This document shows, in pieces, positions 38,983 to 51,802 of a stretch of 64,000 nucleotides of DNA (within the stretch, counting starts at the first letter, position 1; each line of letters begins with the position of its first letter). The notes beneath the pieces were generated by a model, which saw only the letters and a program-made list of their open reading frames with translations, had not been told where the DNA came from and did not search any database. The stretch is from Histomonas meleagridis. Lineage: Eukaryota; Parabasalia; Tritrichomonadida; Dientamoebidae. The DNA is taken from assembly GCA_020186115.1 (NCBI GenBank), contig WSYJ01000164.1, forward strand, positions 1,054,001 to 1,118,000. Reading direction: 5' to 3'. The translations under genes were made by a program, and so were the position numbers.

Positions 38983-40854
38983 TTAACTCTTTAATACATT
39001 ATAGGGACATCTTGGTGCAGTATGATCTGTTGAATTGCATATGCTACACGCATATTTCTTTCATTTTCGTGTAGCACCAGGTCTTTCAACATTTTGCCTT
39101 GGATGAGTAAAATGTGCACCTGGTAAGAGCAGATTGTCTGGAGGTAATATATCTTTGTCATTTTCAGATTCATTACCATGTTCTATAGCATGAAGATCAT
39201 TTATGGTTTGATCCATAATTTCTCTTATTCGATTCGATCTGTTTGCGTTACTAAAATACTTCTCAAACTTATTAATACATCCATTAAATGACCAGTCATT
39301 ATTCAAAGCTTTTTCTTTTTTGAATGTTTGAATACTATTTGGTTGATCTGGTTGTTTATCAAAGCTTCTCCGCCATCTATTTGGAATATCGTTTAAAGTT
39401 ATCAAAGGAAAATCATCCTTTAACATTTGTTCAAGCATCAAATGACGACATGGTAATCCAAACATTTGGTGGTTTTTGCAACAATTGTTTGAAAAATTAA
39501 TAGAAAGTACCCCTTTTTTTTGTAAATCAATATACTCTGATAGAATTATTGCCTGTGCATAAGAACCAATTTTTTCCATGTCATTAAAATTCATTAACTG
39601 CTCAGGTAAGCTAATCTTCTTTTCGTTAATGGATGTTAGTAATAACCTTTCACCCCTAATATATAAAGCTCTAACAAGATTTGATAATGTTTGTAATTTG
39701 TGTTCTATTAAGTTTTTCAAAGCACCAAAGAAACCCTCAATTCTATTTGTAGTCACGTTATCACAATGTCCATAAGTAGAAATTATACTGGGAAGCCAGT
39801 GCTCCTTTTCTTGTATCAGTTTTTTGAGAAGCCTGGATGATTTTTGGTTTGGATGTTCCTGAATATTTTTCTCACATGCTTCCAAGAATTCTTATTCAGT
39901 GATTTCAAGACAACGCATCTTCTGATATAAATCAAACATTTCATTTCCCACCTTCGACTGAATATTACGACCAATATGTACAGCACAAAATATAATCATA
40001 CAATTTGGAAATACTGTCTTTAAAGCTTGTATTTGCGTTTTGTTTCTGTCACAAATAAACAAACGTATTTCTCCAACTTTTTCTTTAACAATTGTAAAAT
40101 AATCTACAAAAGCTGATAGTGTTCTCGATGATATAATTGAAAATGAATAAAGTTGACTTCTTGCATTTTCATCTTCAGATAAAATAACCAATAGTGGCAT
40201 TCCAAAAAAATATGTACAAGAAGTATCATCTATTATACCAATATATTTTGAATAATCCGAATGAGTAATTGGATCGTGAAAAACGTAGCATGACTCCATC
40301 TTATTCTTCTTATTTACATTAATTGAATTAGACCAATTTTTCCAATTTTTCATCTCATTGAATAAATTGCTCATTTCATTGTTTTTTAATTCTGCTATTT
40401 CTTTGCGCCGAGCAGAATATAGAACGTCTTTTGTACAAGTCAATCTTTCCTGCATTCTTAGTGTATAAGCAGAAACTTCCATTCTTGTAGCATATCTAAT
40501 CCTCTCCTTTTGAGAAGTTGTTAAATGATTTCTAATGCGATGTTGTACAAGTGCTCCCATTGTGTGCGTGTGTACATTATCACATGAATGGAATGTAGCA
40601 ATTTTAGTTTGTTGACAATAGTTGAATCTAACACAAGCTTTGCAATTATAAATTGTGGTTCTATGTTGACAACAAAAGATCTGTAGTGAGCGTGAATTTC
40701 CTGTTGAGAGAGAAACGAATCGACATTTAAAATGATCTGAAACTTCTCGAACTCTTGCAATAAGTGAAGGAACATCCAGAAATAAAGCACCATCTATATC
40801 TTTAAAAGCTGAAAGAAGAGAGGGAGAAGTTTGATAATCGTCATAGTCGTACAT
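38983..40854 (-). pseudogene. MULE transposase with two in-frame stops
   Basis: One reading frame from ATG 40854 to TAA at 38983, interrupted by TAA near 39888 (after CLEITE) and TGA near 39060 (before KKYACSIC). N-terminal Cys/His region, then the DDE core (KYIGIIDDTSCTY, FICDRNKTQIQALKTVFPN, FCAVHIGRN), NRIEGFFGALKN, a SWIM zinc finger (CCKNHQMFGLPCRHLM) and a C-terminal zinc knuckle (CSICNSTDHTAPRC). The internal TAA is shared with the right-arm fragment, so it predates the inversion. No frameshift is needed in this copy, so it decayed recently. Confidence 0.85.
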
Positions 40855-40887
40855 TGATGGTATTAGTTCAAATATGCCTACTTAGTT

Positions 40888-40963
40888 TAATTTTATTCAA
40901 AAAGCTTTTATAAAGTATTGAATATTTGTCATTTAAAAAGTTGGTAAATTTAAGCGATTATCC
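40888..40963 (-). repeat. terminal inverted repeat of the MULE, right end
   Basis: Inverted copy of 38803-38878; ends in CGATTATCC at 40963. Confidence 0.92.
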
Positions 40964-41034
40964 AATATTTTTTGTTTTTTCCTGAGATCTCATAAATTCC
41001 ATTTTATTTTTCAACATTTCTTTTTGAACTTTTT

Positions 41035-41415
41035 CCCTAATCTTTTTTTTTTCTTATGTGTTGTGTATATAAAAAATATACTTCCGATTTGATATGCATT
41101 AACTTGAATTTCGTTATTATCAACTCTATCCTCATCATAATTACTTTGAATTTCATATGAAATAGGTTAACATTCGAATAAAGATGTGTTGTTCATTAAA
41201 TTAATTATCGAAGAAATTTTCGTTCTACATGCATTTTCTGATTTAGTCGGTATTTTAATATTTGATGTGTTAATTGTTAATACGAGTTTGGATAATAAAC
41301 AAAAAATTTCATCATTTGACCAGTTTTTGTTTTGATTTGGACTTCCATCTAATAATGAATTATAACGTAACATAAAGTGATGAATTGCAGATAAATTGTA
41401 ATATAATTGAAGCAT
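41035..41415 (-). pseudogene. unknown ORF remnant beside the MULE
   Basis: An open frame from ATG 41415 gives 82 residues ending at a TAA (41167). The same frame then continues coding-like (ISYEIQSNYDEDRVDNNEIQ) to about 41035, 70 bases from the MULE end. NWSNDEIFCLLSKLV ... KSENACRTKISSIIN faintly recalls a Myb/SANT helix set, but I would not assign it. Confidence 0.35.
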
Positions 41416-42193
41416 ATCAAATTTATTGACTATAATGGTGTAGAGCTGGGATGAATTAATAATTTTTTCTAAGAAATGTTGGCAGGAGGAAAAATTTTTA
41501 ATCTTATCATTGATAATTTTTGAATTTTTCGTAAATGTTACTATCGCTTATGATTAGGTAACTAATCACTATATTTTCTGATTTTTCTTGTAAGCCTTGC
41601 TCACCCGTTTCGAAACTAGACATTTTCTGCTTGATGGATTTGCTCTCAAATTTTTTTTGTAAAGTATTAAAATTTGAGTACCATAATCTTGATGGATTTG
41701 TAACCGCATAATGAATTCAAAAAGTTATTTTTACTTCTTTGTCCAGAGCCTCCAATAATCAATAAACTGCTTCAAGAATTATCCTATTTACATAACAAAT
41801 AAATTATAAAAATTTGCGAAGACAGATTTCTGAGTTTTTGCTCTGGTCATTAGATATAGAAAATCTTGTATAATCTAAAAACAAGATGAAAATTAAAAAA
41901 AATTTATATAAATTTATATTGACTATTATCAGTTCTATTTATATTTTAAATTTGAACTTTTGTTTTTAATTCGGAAGCCCAAAAAAGCATTTTGAAATTT
42001 TCGAGATTGATCATAAAAAAATAAGATAACAAAATTTAGCCAAATTAATTTTATTAAATTTGATATATATAATAATTTTTTCTTAATTTCTTTAAATTTA
42101 ATTCAGAGGAAAATGAAAAAAAAATTAATTTTTTGTTTTAAAACGACCGTTTATTTGGTTGACAGCGTCTTACGTTGTCATACGTTCTGCGTT
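41416..42193. other. AT-rich stretch in the palindrome loop
   Basis: 778 bases, nothing recognised apart from the leader of the EF-hand gene. Confidence 0.5.
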
Positions 42194-42721
42194 ATGCTAT
42201 ACACACAAAAAAACCCTAATGAAAGAGAATTAAGTCCAGATGAAATCTTTTCAATGGCACAGGACGCATTTAATAGATGCGATGCCGATGTTAGTGGATC
42301 ATTAGATAAACAAGAATTCATCAATTTCTATGTTCAACTGGGATATGGTTCAGACACTGCAGCGGGTCACGTGTTCGAAGCTGCTGATATTGACAAAAAT
42401 GGTAGAATCACATTTGATGAATTCTGGAATTTATTTGTTTCAATGTATACGCGTAACTTTGGAAATATTGGACCACTTGCAAAGATTTTCTTTGATGGCT
42501 GTGATGAAGGACACAAAGGCTATCTCACTAGGTCGGAGTTTATTAAGTTTATGACGATGTCAAATGTTTGTGTAAATTCAAAGCAAGAAATCGAAGACCA
42601 AATCCAATCCTACGACATAAATGGTGATGGAAAAATAACATTTGATGAAATAATAACAAACGAAAATCAAATGAAGTCTGCTCGTGAATTCCTTCAGCAA
42701 CAAGGACTTCTAAATAAATAA
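42194..42721 (+). CDS. EF-hand calcium-binding protein, loop copy (intact)
   Basis: 175 residues from ATG 42194 (MLYTQKNPNERELSPDE), aligned with the start of the arm copies; an in-frame ATG at 42113 would add 27 unlikely residues. Loops CDADVSGSLDKQEF, ADIDKNGRITFDEF and YDINGDGKITFDEI have good Ca2+ ligands; the third (CDEGHKGYLTRSEF) lacks them. A small calmodulin-like sensor. It is unbroken and clearly diverged from the two arm copies, so it is an older paralogue and the only intact one of the three. Confidence 0.85.
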   Translation: MLYTQKNPNERELSPDEIFSMAQDAFNRCDADVSGSLDKQEFINFYVQLGYGSDTAAGHVFEAADIDKNGRITFDEFWNLFVSMYTRNFGNIGPLAKIFFDGCDEGHKGYLTRSEFIKFMTMSNVCVNSKQEIEDQIQSYDINGDGKITFDEIITNENQMKSAREFLQQQGLLNK

Positions 42722-43021
42722 ATATTTAAAGAAAATTAATGGGTTCAATTTAAACAAAAAATTAGTCTTATAAAATAAAAAAGAAAATAAATTTAAAAAG
42801 GTTAATTCAATGTAAAACAATTGTTTTAAAATGAGTGTTAAAAAGTTTAAAATCATGGTTTTTAAATAATGTAAATCTAACATTTATTTCAAATAACTTT
42901 AAAAATAGAATAGATTTAACCTTTATTAAAAACATGGTAAAATGATTCAGAGTCAAGTTAATAAATAGCTCAAAAAAATTTTTTATGATTTTGTTAAAAA
43001 TATCAAGTATGATTTAAAATT
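42722..43021. other. AT-rich gap before the truncated MULE
   Basis: 300 bases, no gene recognised; ends at the inner breakpoint of the right arm. Confidence 0.5.
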
Positions 43022-44276
43022 TTGTGACAGAAACAAAACGCAAATACAAGCTTTAAAGACAGTATTTCCAAATTGTATGATTATATTTTGTGCTGTACAT
43101 ATTGGTCGTAATATTCAGTCGAAGGTGGGAAATGAAATGTTTGATTTATATCAGAAGATGCGTTGTCTTGAAATCACTGAATAAGAATTCTTGGAAGCAT
43201 GTGAGAAAAATATTCAGGAACATCCAAACCAAAAATCATCCAGGCTTCTCAAAAAACTGATACAAGAAAAGGAGCACTGGCTTCCCAGTATAATTTCTAC
43301 TTATGGACATTGTGATAACGTGACTACAAATAGAATTGAGGGTTTCTTTGGTGCTTTGAAAAACTTAATAGAACACAAATTACAAACATTATCAAATCTT
43401 GTTAGAGCTTTATATATTAGGGGTGAAAGGTTATTACTAACATCCATTAACGAAAAGAAGATTAGCTTACCTGAGCAGTTAATGAATTTTAATGACATGG
43501 AAAAAATTGGTTCTTATGCACAGGCAATAATTCTATCAGAGTATATTGATTTACAAAAAAAAGGGGTACTTTCTATTAATTTTTCAAACAATTGTTGCAA
43601 AAACCACCAAATGTTTGGATTACCATGTCGTCATTTGATGCTTGAACAAATGTTAAAGGATGATTTTCCTTTGATAACTTTAAACGATATTCCAAATAGA
43701 TGGCGGAGAAGCTTTGATAAACAACCAGATCAACCAAATAGTATTCAAACATTCAAAAAAGAAAAAGCTTTGAATAATGACTGGTTATTTAATGGATGTA
43801 TTAATAAGTTTGAGAAGTATTTTAGTAACGCAAACAGATCGAATCGAATAAGAGAAATTATGGATCAAACCATAAATGATCTTCATGCTATAGAACATGG
43901 TAATGAATCTGAAAAATGACAAAGATATATTACCTCCAGACAATCTGCTCTTACCAGGTGCACATTTTACTCATCCAAGGCAAAATGTTGAAAGACCTGG
44001 TGCTACACGAAAAATGAAAGAAAATATGCGTGTAGCATATGCAATTCAACAGATCATACTGCACCAAGATGTCCCTATAATGTATTAAAGAGTTAAATTA
44101 TATTAATAAAAAATTTAATTCTTATTGTTATATTGTTCTGACTTATAAATATTTATTTTTATAAGTATTATAATACCAATGTTTTTATTTCTTGCTTTTG
44201 TAATTTTATTCAAAAAGCTTTTATAAAGTATTGAATATTTGTCATTTAAAAAGTTGGTAGATTTAAGCGATTATCC
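43022..44276 (+). mobile_element. truncated MULE, right arm
   Basis: Begins abruptly at the sequence for CDRNKTQIQALK and runs to the 76-bp TIR (44201-44276). The 5' half and its TIR are missing. It shares the internal TAA with the left copy and has extra one-base insertions near 43914 and 44013 that break the zinc-knuckle part. Confidence 0.87.
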
Positions 44277-45507
44277 GATTTTCTTCCAAATTTATGCTTC
44301 ATAAATTTCTTTTTTGAAAAGTTTACTTGATCGTTCACGATTCAACCAATATAAATTAATTAAAAAGTTAAAATGATTTAACGTTCTCTGCAAGTTTCAC
44401 AAAAATTTTGTTAAGAGTGAGACTTTGTTGATAATTAGAGTTTAATGTCATCTATATCTACTATTATTTACCAAGGCATTGAAATCATTTTATAATTTTT
44501 CAGATTTTTTTCTAGATAAATTTACCAAATGATTAATTTAGTTTTTCTATCATGGAAATCCCGAATTTTTTCTCCATACAGGTATATAAATGGGTTAGAG
44601 TTTTAATATTTTATTTTGATTCATGGATACGTAATATATTTAAATTATATCGAGAACAAACACCCCACAAATAAGCACTCAAATCAACTGCCAATTTTCG
44701 GGGCCGTCCCAAGTTGACGATAGTTATACGATATGATTTGCACTTCGAGTAAAACACACAAATACGATGTAAAGTATAGAAATCATGCCTAAAATTAAAA
44801 ATTGATTTGAAACAGCTGTAATCATTAAAATAAAAATATGATTGGTAGGTAATAAATTCCATTAGGTATTCTAAAATTTCTGAAGACAGGTTTTTTAAAT
44901 TAAAGTTAAATTTAGACCATTTTCATAAATTTGTCTTGTGGATTTTTCTTTAAATGAAAGGTGTTATTGTGGGTACATTAGGTATTATCGTGATGTTGTT
45001 TTTTGGTTTGAAATCAATTTTACCTTGAGAAAAAATTATTTGAACTTTTCACTTCATCTTTGTATACAAGTAAATTATTACCTTGAAGGTATAATTATTA
45101 ACAGCAGGTATGTTTTTTAATGATTGGTAATTTTTGAATTTACGATTGCTTTGATATCCATTTTTTTTTCAATTAACGTACAATTTTTGACCGTTTATTT
45201 ATCCGAGCATTTCCTTCAACAATATGATCCAAAAATCACCAGCTTTTGAGATTATTTTGATCGTATTTTTTCAGAGATTTTTTTTTGCCAAATCCTATCT
45301 TAATTGAAAAATGATGTTTATCACTTATTTTGATTCAAAGGTACTTTCCACACCAATTTATGCAAATTGGAGAATAAAGTTTGAATATAAACGTTAAAAA
45401 ACTTTTCCGAAAAATGTTTTCAAAAAGTTGTTATTTGAAAGGGTGTTGTTGTGTGGCAAACAGTTTCAGTGGTTTACACAAATTTACTTCACTTCTTTCC
45501 TTGGAAC
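44277..45507. other. long intergenic stretch of the right arm
   Basis: 1231 bases matching 37571-38802. It contains a minus-strand frame of 83 residues (44862-44611; IVNLGRPRKLAVDLSAYLWGV) of unknown kind, broken in the left arm. Promoter side of the EF-hand gene with TTCACTT at 45488. Confidence 0.45.
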
Positions 45508-46024
45508 ATGTTGTTAAGAGAGGTAGAAGATGACGAATATACTCCTGATCAGCTCTTCTCACTGGCACAAACATCATTTAATAATTGTGATGTTGATAAA
45601 AAAGGGCTCATTAGACTTAAAAGAATTTACACATTTTTATACATATATGGGATATGGTTCGGAAATTTCTGCAAAATATGTTTTCGAAGCTGCCGATATT
45701 GACAAAAGTGGCACAATCACATTCGATGAATTCTGGAATTTATTTATATCATTGTATACACGTAACTTTGGAAATATCGGTCCACTTGCAAAGATTTTCT
45801 TTGATGGGTGCGATGAAGGACACAAAGGATATCTCACTCGGACAGAGTTTAAGAAGTTTATGATTATGTCGAATGTACGCGTGAACTCAAAAGAAGAAAT
45901 CGAAGAAAATATCGATTACTACGACGAAAACGGTGACGGAAAAATTACTTTTGACGAAATAATATCAGGCGAAAACGAGGTGAAGATGGCGCGCGAATTT
46001 GCAAAGGAACAAGGCTTAATATAA
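45508..46024 (+). pseudogene. EF-hand protein, right copy, one frameshift
   Basis: Starts MLLREVEDDEYTPDQ. A one-base gain in the first loop (GATAAAAAAGGGCTC at 45595-45609 against GATAAAAATGGCTC on the left) shifts the frame; the remainder, with loops two to four and the C-terminus AKEQGLI, is open to 46024. Broken at a different place from the left copy. Confidence 0.75.
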
Positions 46025-46933
46025 AGGCAATTTTTCCTGATTTCAAATACCATAAAAACACTTGATATTTATTCTTACAGATGTGGTACCTAAAATTGTG
46101 AGATTCAATGATTCATTTAATTTTTCATTCTGTGGGGAAAAATGTGAAAACATTATCAGAGAACAAAACCTGAATATTCAGTTATATATTTAGTGAGATG
46201 AATACGGAAAATATCATTTGATCAATTATTGCACTAATGAATTGATGATCTGTTTGTGTACACAATTTCAAAAGGGAAAAGTAATTCGAATATAATAGCG
46301 ATACATAAAATATTTAATGAACATGAACGAGAGTAAATATTTGATTGAAAAGTTTCATTACATATACCTCTTGGTTATAATGTTGGGGACAAGTTCATTT
46401 AAAAATTTTGGTAATGACTGCTGGTAACCCGCAATATTAGAATATTGAAAAGATTTTTCCCCAGAAGTTAAATTATAGTGGAAAGCAAAACCTTGGCATA
46501 TTCTGGAAGGCATCATCAGAAGTAAAATTTATGGACTTTATTATTGTTATCAAATTATCAGAGAAGGGAGATTTTGTCAAAAGAAATGAAATAGTGCATA
46601 CGAATTTGATTAACGCTAGAAGGAGTGTCAGAGATGAGTGCCAAAACAACTCACAAGGAACAATTTTTTTCAAAAAACAAAAAGGATTCGAAGTTTAACA
46701 GCGGCTAAAAACAAGATTTTATGTTAAACTTTTTGATACCGTGTTAAAAAAATTGGTTGTATCGATAACGCTTTTTGAATGTGATTCTGATAAAACCAAT
46801 CAAATTTTATGAAAAATGATCATTTGTACCTTTAAGAAATTCTAGCGTTTAAAAATTTTTGAACATAACAGTCAAATTTTGAAAAAATCTAGAATCCCAC
46901 AGGAACTTCTCAATAAAAAATAGTACTTATTAG
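46025..46933. other. intergenic, right arm, with arm-specific block
   Basis: 909 bases. 46212-46467 (256 bp) has no counterpart in the left arm. It has no inverted ends, no ORF and no recognised family; left-arm loss is as likely as right-arm gain. Confidence 0.55.
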
Positions 46934-49503
46934 ATGCTGCTGTCTACAATTATCGCAATGTTTTCAAATAGGAGATTTATCATAAGCAACGATATCATAT
47001 CTGTTGATAATTTAAAAGATTCTTTTTTCTTATTAAATAAATTAAATTCAAAAACTTTCCAAATTCTGAATGTCCAAACTTACTTTTATCTGGTAAATCA
47101 AATTTGTATTAATCTTTCAAGAAAATTTTTAAGATTTTTCAATTACATCGAATATTATCATCATCACAATTTAAATTTACTTAGAAGCCTTAATATCTCA
47201 TTACTTCCTATATCTATTTTAAAATGCTTTTTAGGGTTTTCTTTATTTTTGACAAAAACAAGTTTAATTTAAATAAATATTTTCGCCATAAAAAACTTGA
47301 AATCAAATATAAAAATAAAAACAAATTATTTTCATTCATATTTTTAATATTTTTTGTTCATAATACATTCCAACTCAGTTTTGATGAAACAACTCAAACA
47401 TTAACAATTTCTACTGATCTCGATTTTAACAATAAAGAATTCAAAGAAAGAGCTATTAATGTTATTATACAAGATGGAGTTAGTTATATTCCATATGAAG
47501 CATTTGAATCATATTCTTTATTACAAAATATTACAATATCAAATACAGTCACATCAATTGGTGAATCAGCATTTCATTCATGTACATCACTGCAAGATAT
47601 TACAATTAATAACGTCACATCAATTGGTGAATCAGCATTTCGTTCATGTATTTCATTGCAAAATATTACAATTAATAACGTCACATCAATTGGTGAATCA
47701 GCATTTCGTTCATGTATTTCATTGCAAAATATTACAATTAATAACGTCACATCAATTGGTGAATCAGCATTTCGTTCATGTATTTCATTGCAAAATATTA
47801 CAATTAATAACGTCACATCAATTGGTGAATCAGCATTTCATTCATGTACATCACTGCAAGATATTACAATTAATAACGTCACATCAATTGGTGAATCAGC
47901 ATTTCGTTCATGTATTTCATTGCAAAATATTACAATTCCAAATACAGTTAAAACAATTCGTAGTTATACATTTCGAGAATGTTATAATTTGACGTCAATT
48001 ACTATTGAAGAAGGAGTTGAAGAAATTTGTGATTCTGCATTTCGATCATGTATTTCATTACCAAATATTACAATTCCAAATTCAATTATAATAATTTCTA
48101 ACACATCATTTTCAGGATGTATAAAACTTCGAATGATAATCGTATCATTAAATAATTCGAAATATTCTAATTATGATAATGATGGAATTCTTTATAACAA
48201 AAACATCACAGAACTTCATTGTTATCCAAATGGTAAAGAAACAATATCAATTCCAAACACTGTGACAACAATTCAATCATCAGCATTTGAAGGATCTTCA
48301 ATACGAAATATTACAATTCCAAATACTATTAAAACGATTGGAACAAGAGCATTTTATTTATGTTCTAATTTGATTACAGTTAATATTGAAGAAGGCGTTG
48401 AAACAATTGGAGAATTAGCATTTTCAACATGTACTTCATTACAAAATATTACAATTCCAAATACAATTAAAACAATTGGAACAATGGCATTTTACACATC
48501 TTCTAATTTAATTACAGTTAATATTGAAGAAGGCGTTGAAACAATTGGAACAATGGCATTTGAATCATGTACTTCATTACAAAATATCACAATTCCAAGA
48601 ACAATTAAAACAATTGAATCAAGAGCATTTTATTTATGTTCTAATATGATTACAGTTAATATTGAAGAAGGCGTTGAAACAATTGGCGAATTAGCATTTT
48701 CAAAGTGTAATAAACTCAAATGCATTTATTATTATGGTGAAACAGAACCAAATATCAGTTTAAATTCATTTGAGTCAGTTGAAGCTATTGTAATTACGTC
48801 AAATGGATATGAATCAAACACATTTGGGACATTAAATGTTTCACGAGGTACAACTATTGAAGGGTGTCGTCCATGGCCCACGAATTCATTCACATCATCG
48901 CACTCATTCTCTAATACATTCACAAAATCAATGACTTACACAAATACAAACACATTTACCAAATCAACCACATTCACATCATACGATGCCAACATCACTT
49001 TATCTGTTTCTAGTCATATAAATGTTACAGAAACATTTTCATTAACATTTACATTAATACTAACAAAAACAAATTCAATTTACACTTTAATTTCGAATTC
49101 ATTTTTAGTTTCATTTGGATCCACAGATAATATTTACATTCCGACATTAATAATATATTATGATTATACAATTGTTATGTATTCATATTATCTTAGTTTT
49201 TATTCCAATTTCTTTTCAATTTTAATTCAATCAGAAACAATTCCAAATAATAATAATAATAACAAAACACTTATCATATCGATTTGCACAGTAATTGCTG
49301 CAATTATTATCATCATTTTACTTATAATTTTAATAATTAAAATCAAGAATAAAAAATTTAACAATGAAGAAATAACAAAAAGTTTTGAAGAGCAAAATGA
49401 ATTTACTAATACTGAAACATTGGAAGCAATAATGAAAATATCTAATGTTAAAGAGGATCCATTTGCAACAGATTTCGAAGAAGACAATAAATTCGCTTTA
49501 TAA
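46934..49503 (+). CDS. BspA-like LRR_5 surface protein, right-arm mosaic
   Basis: The family start MLLSTIIAMF at 46934 runs to 47272, then one shift (a run of four A at 47221) leads into the main frame, 47224-49503, 759 residues. The N-terminal part (FDKNKFNLNKYFRHKKLEIKYK) is B-like, DETTQTLTISTDLD and five 66-bp LRR units are A-like, the distal repeats (GTMAFYTSSNLITVNIEEG) are B-like, and the transmembrane helix and tail (DPFATDFEEDNKFAL) are A-like. So one gene carries segments of both left-arm genes. Architecture and probable adhesion role as for the others. Confidence 0.85.
47575..47940 (+). repeat. 66-bp tandem repeat, five copies
   Basis: Five NVTSIGESAF units plus the initial NTVTSIGESAF unit. 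The fourth is of the HSCTSLQD type seen only once, at the array head, in BspA A, so a two-part block was duplicated here. Confidence 0.9.
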
Positions 49504-49667
49504 AAAATTATAAATAACATGGAATTTTATAAATAAAACCATTATAAAATATGGATTCATAAAAGTTTAATGTTTTTGACTTTGGAAATTGACAAAGTAT
49601 GTTTGTTTTTCGTTTTGGCAAATTTTGGATTTTTCACATTTTTTGAAATGCTGCTCCAAGATCATTA

Positions 49668-49943
49668 ATGGATGAACATCTGAAGAAGTACCCCAAAGGA
49701 ATTAAAATGATAATAATTTAAGGCCCATATCAAACTGGAAAATCCTCATTTTTGAATTCGATAACTAAAAATGACTCGAAAGAAAACACTATAAAGATAA
49801 GAGGTCCATATACTGAACCTTTAGAGAATATTTTCTCAGATTCAGAAGATTCTTCAAAAACTCAAAACTATTTCCCAATAACTGATTATGGTGATGGAAT
49901 TATTTTGGATATAGAATATTCATCTGATTATTTATTTAGATAA
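49668..49943 (+). pseudogene. P-loop fragment, copy 3
   Basis: MDEHLKKYPKGIKMIII, TAA, then GPYQTGKSSFLNSIT and 55 more residues. Inverted match of copy 2. Confidence 0.6.
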
Positions 49944-50127
49944 TACGAAGTAAAATTTATATATTTTAAAATTTTCAAGTAATTCAAATTGTTTCTGTGT
50001 TGTGCATATCATGCATTATGTTAAAATTTAAAACATTTGTTGAATACGTAACTTAATTGGAATTATTGAAAAGTGTTTATAACTGAGAAAAAAATATACA
50101 AAATAAAACATTTATTAATATTATTAT

Positions 50128-50252
50128 TTAGTGCTTATTCATAATGCTCATACCACTAAATAAATTGGAGTTACTTAACGTTTGTGAATTTTGTTGATTT
50201 GTATTTTCATTTTGTGAATTATTTACATTTACATTATTATTACTGTTTCGAT
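50128..50252 (-). pseudogene. SCYL 3'-end fragment, right arm
   Basis: Only the last 35 or so codons (NNNVNVNNSQNENTNQ to MNKH). Compared with 26471-26679 it lacks 84 bp between two ATCGAA repeats, a deletion by microhomology that leaves the downstream frame unchanged. Confidence 0.8.
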
Positions 50253-50306
50253 CGGAAAAGCGGTTATACGCGACACTTTTTATTACAGCAACGAAAAAGT
50301 GGCTAG

Positions 50307-51802
50307 ATGGGGAGGAAAGCAAAAAAAGTTCCTCAAACAAGACCGAATGCATTTGGCGGACTTGCTTTCCAAGCTACCCGTAACCCCCACTTTGTGTTTA
50401 AGCATCATCCAGCTGCGAAACCTCATCCAAAACCATCAAAAGTATTTTCAGTTTGGGTTAAGTATTACCAACCCCCATGGCTATGCTTTGTTGAAATTAT
50501 TATCTTTGCATTATTTTTCTTATTAGCTATTACTGTTCAAAACACAACTTTAATTTTTTTCCAATATTTTGGAAAAGCTGTTAATATTTTCTTTCTCGAA
50601 GGATATGATGTTTACACAGATGATCAAGTTGATTCGCTTGGTGACAAGAGGATTTTTACCAAGCCAGATTTCAGATTTGTTTTTAATTCATCGCTATACA
50701 AGTTTTTTGCTTTTGATACTGATTTTGCTTGTTCCTACAAAATTGATAGAACAACTGATCTCACACTTTATATCTTAACACTTGATGGGGAAGAACTTTC
50801 ATTCCATTTCGAAGATGATAACAAAACTCTTGCAAATGAAATTGTCGAACCTTACCTTTCAAACTTTTCATTAGTTCGTCTTTCGGTTTACTATGCAATT
50901 GAAACAACAAAATATGGGCAAATAATCGAGTCAGGAGTTATTTCAAATTTTTACAATTTTGAAGAAACAGGAATCATCCTATGGAACCTTGACCGTGATC
51001 GCGTTGTCCGTAACTCCGATAATGCGAGTTCTTTGTTTCCATCAATTTCTTTATTTCTTCCTTTTAGCCTTTCTTGTGGTTGCTATCTTACTCCAATCAC
51101 TTTCTATCTTGTCCTTGTATAAAATTTCCAGGGTCAAAGCAGTAAACGAGCGAATTTCCCCATTCACAATATTTAAACAGAAACTTGATAAATGGGAGCC
51201 ATTAACACTACTTTTTAATATCATCTCTCTTGCCTCGGTGATTATTTATATGTCATCAGGGCAAATTCTTCATGATACTGCACCATGGCCACTTTTCGTA
51301 TTAGCATTAGCATCATTTCTTCAATCAATTTTACTGATTCGATATCTCCAACTTCGCCCAGCAACGCTTGTTGTCGTTCGAATGATTTCTAGTGCAATTG
51401 TCACATTGTTACAATTTATTGTTGGATGTATGCCATTTTTCCTTGGTTTTGTAATTTTTGGCGTTTCTTGGTTTGGTTGGTATTCACCGCTTATGTCATC
51501 GTCAAGGCAAGTTGCGAAATTACTCGTTGCTGCTTCTTATGGCGATTACTTACTTGACGGTTATGACGGTTTTACCGACGGTTCTGACAAACCGAAAAAT
51601 TATTCCATCAGCTTATTTAACTGTGTGGATTTTTAATGGCTTAGGAATTTGGTTTTATATTGTGTTGGCTATTTTACATGCTGCTTTGTTTAAAGAAGTT
51701 CATATCGCAAGAGACGAAATGATTGAGGAAGGTGAGGTGAATGAGGAAGATATGGACGCAGAAGACCCTCTGCCTTGGCTACAATACGTCGCTGATCGTT
51801 AG
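50307..51802 (+). pseudogene. mucolipin (TRPML)-like channel, right copy, two frameshifts
   Basis: Same protein as 24922-26416, with only two or three residue changes. Here the left-arm break site is intact, but an extra T at 51045-51047 interrupts TM2 and an extra A at 51595-51599 interrupts the segment after the pore. All three breaks in the two copies are one-base gains in homopolymers, at different sites. Confidence 0.75.

Larger units (their letters stand above)
38803..40963 (-). mobile_element. Mutator-like (MULE) transposon with 76-bp TIRs
   Basis: 2161 bp, bounded by near-perfect 76-bp inverted repeats and containing one transposase. No matching 8-11 bp target duplication is visible at the two flanks (AGAAAATC versus AATATTTT), suggesting that one end was rearranged. 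The palindrome's inner breakpoint lies inside this element. Confidence 0.88.

Noticed and set aside
32630-39062. TGA read as a sense codon
   Set aside because: In-frame TGA appears only in decayed transposases; housekeeping genes here use none.
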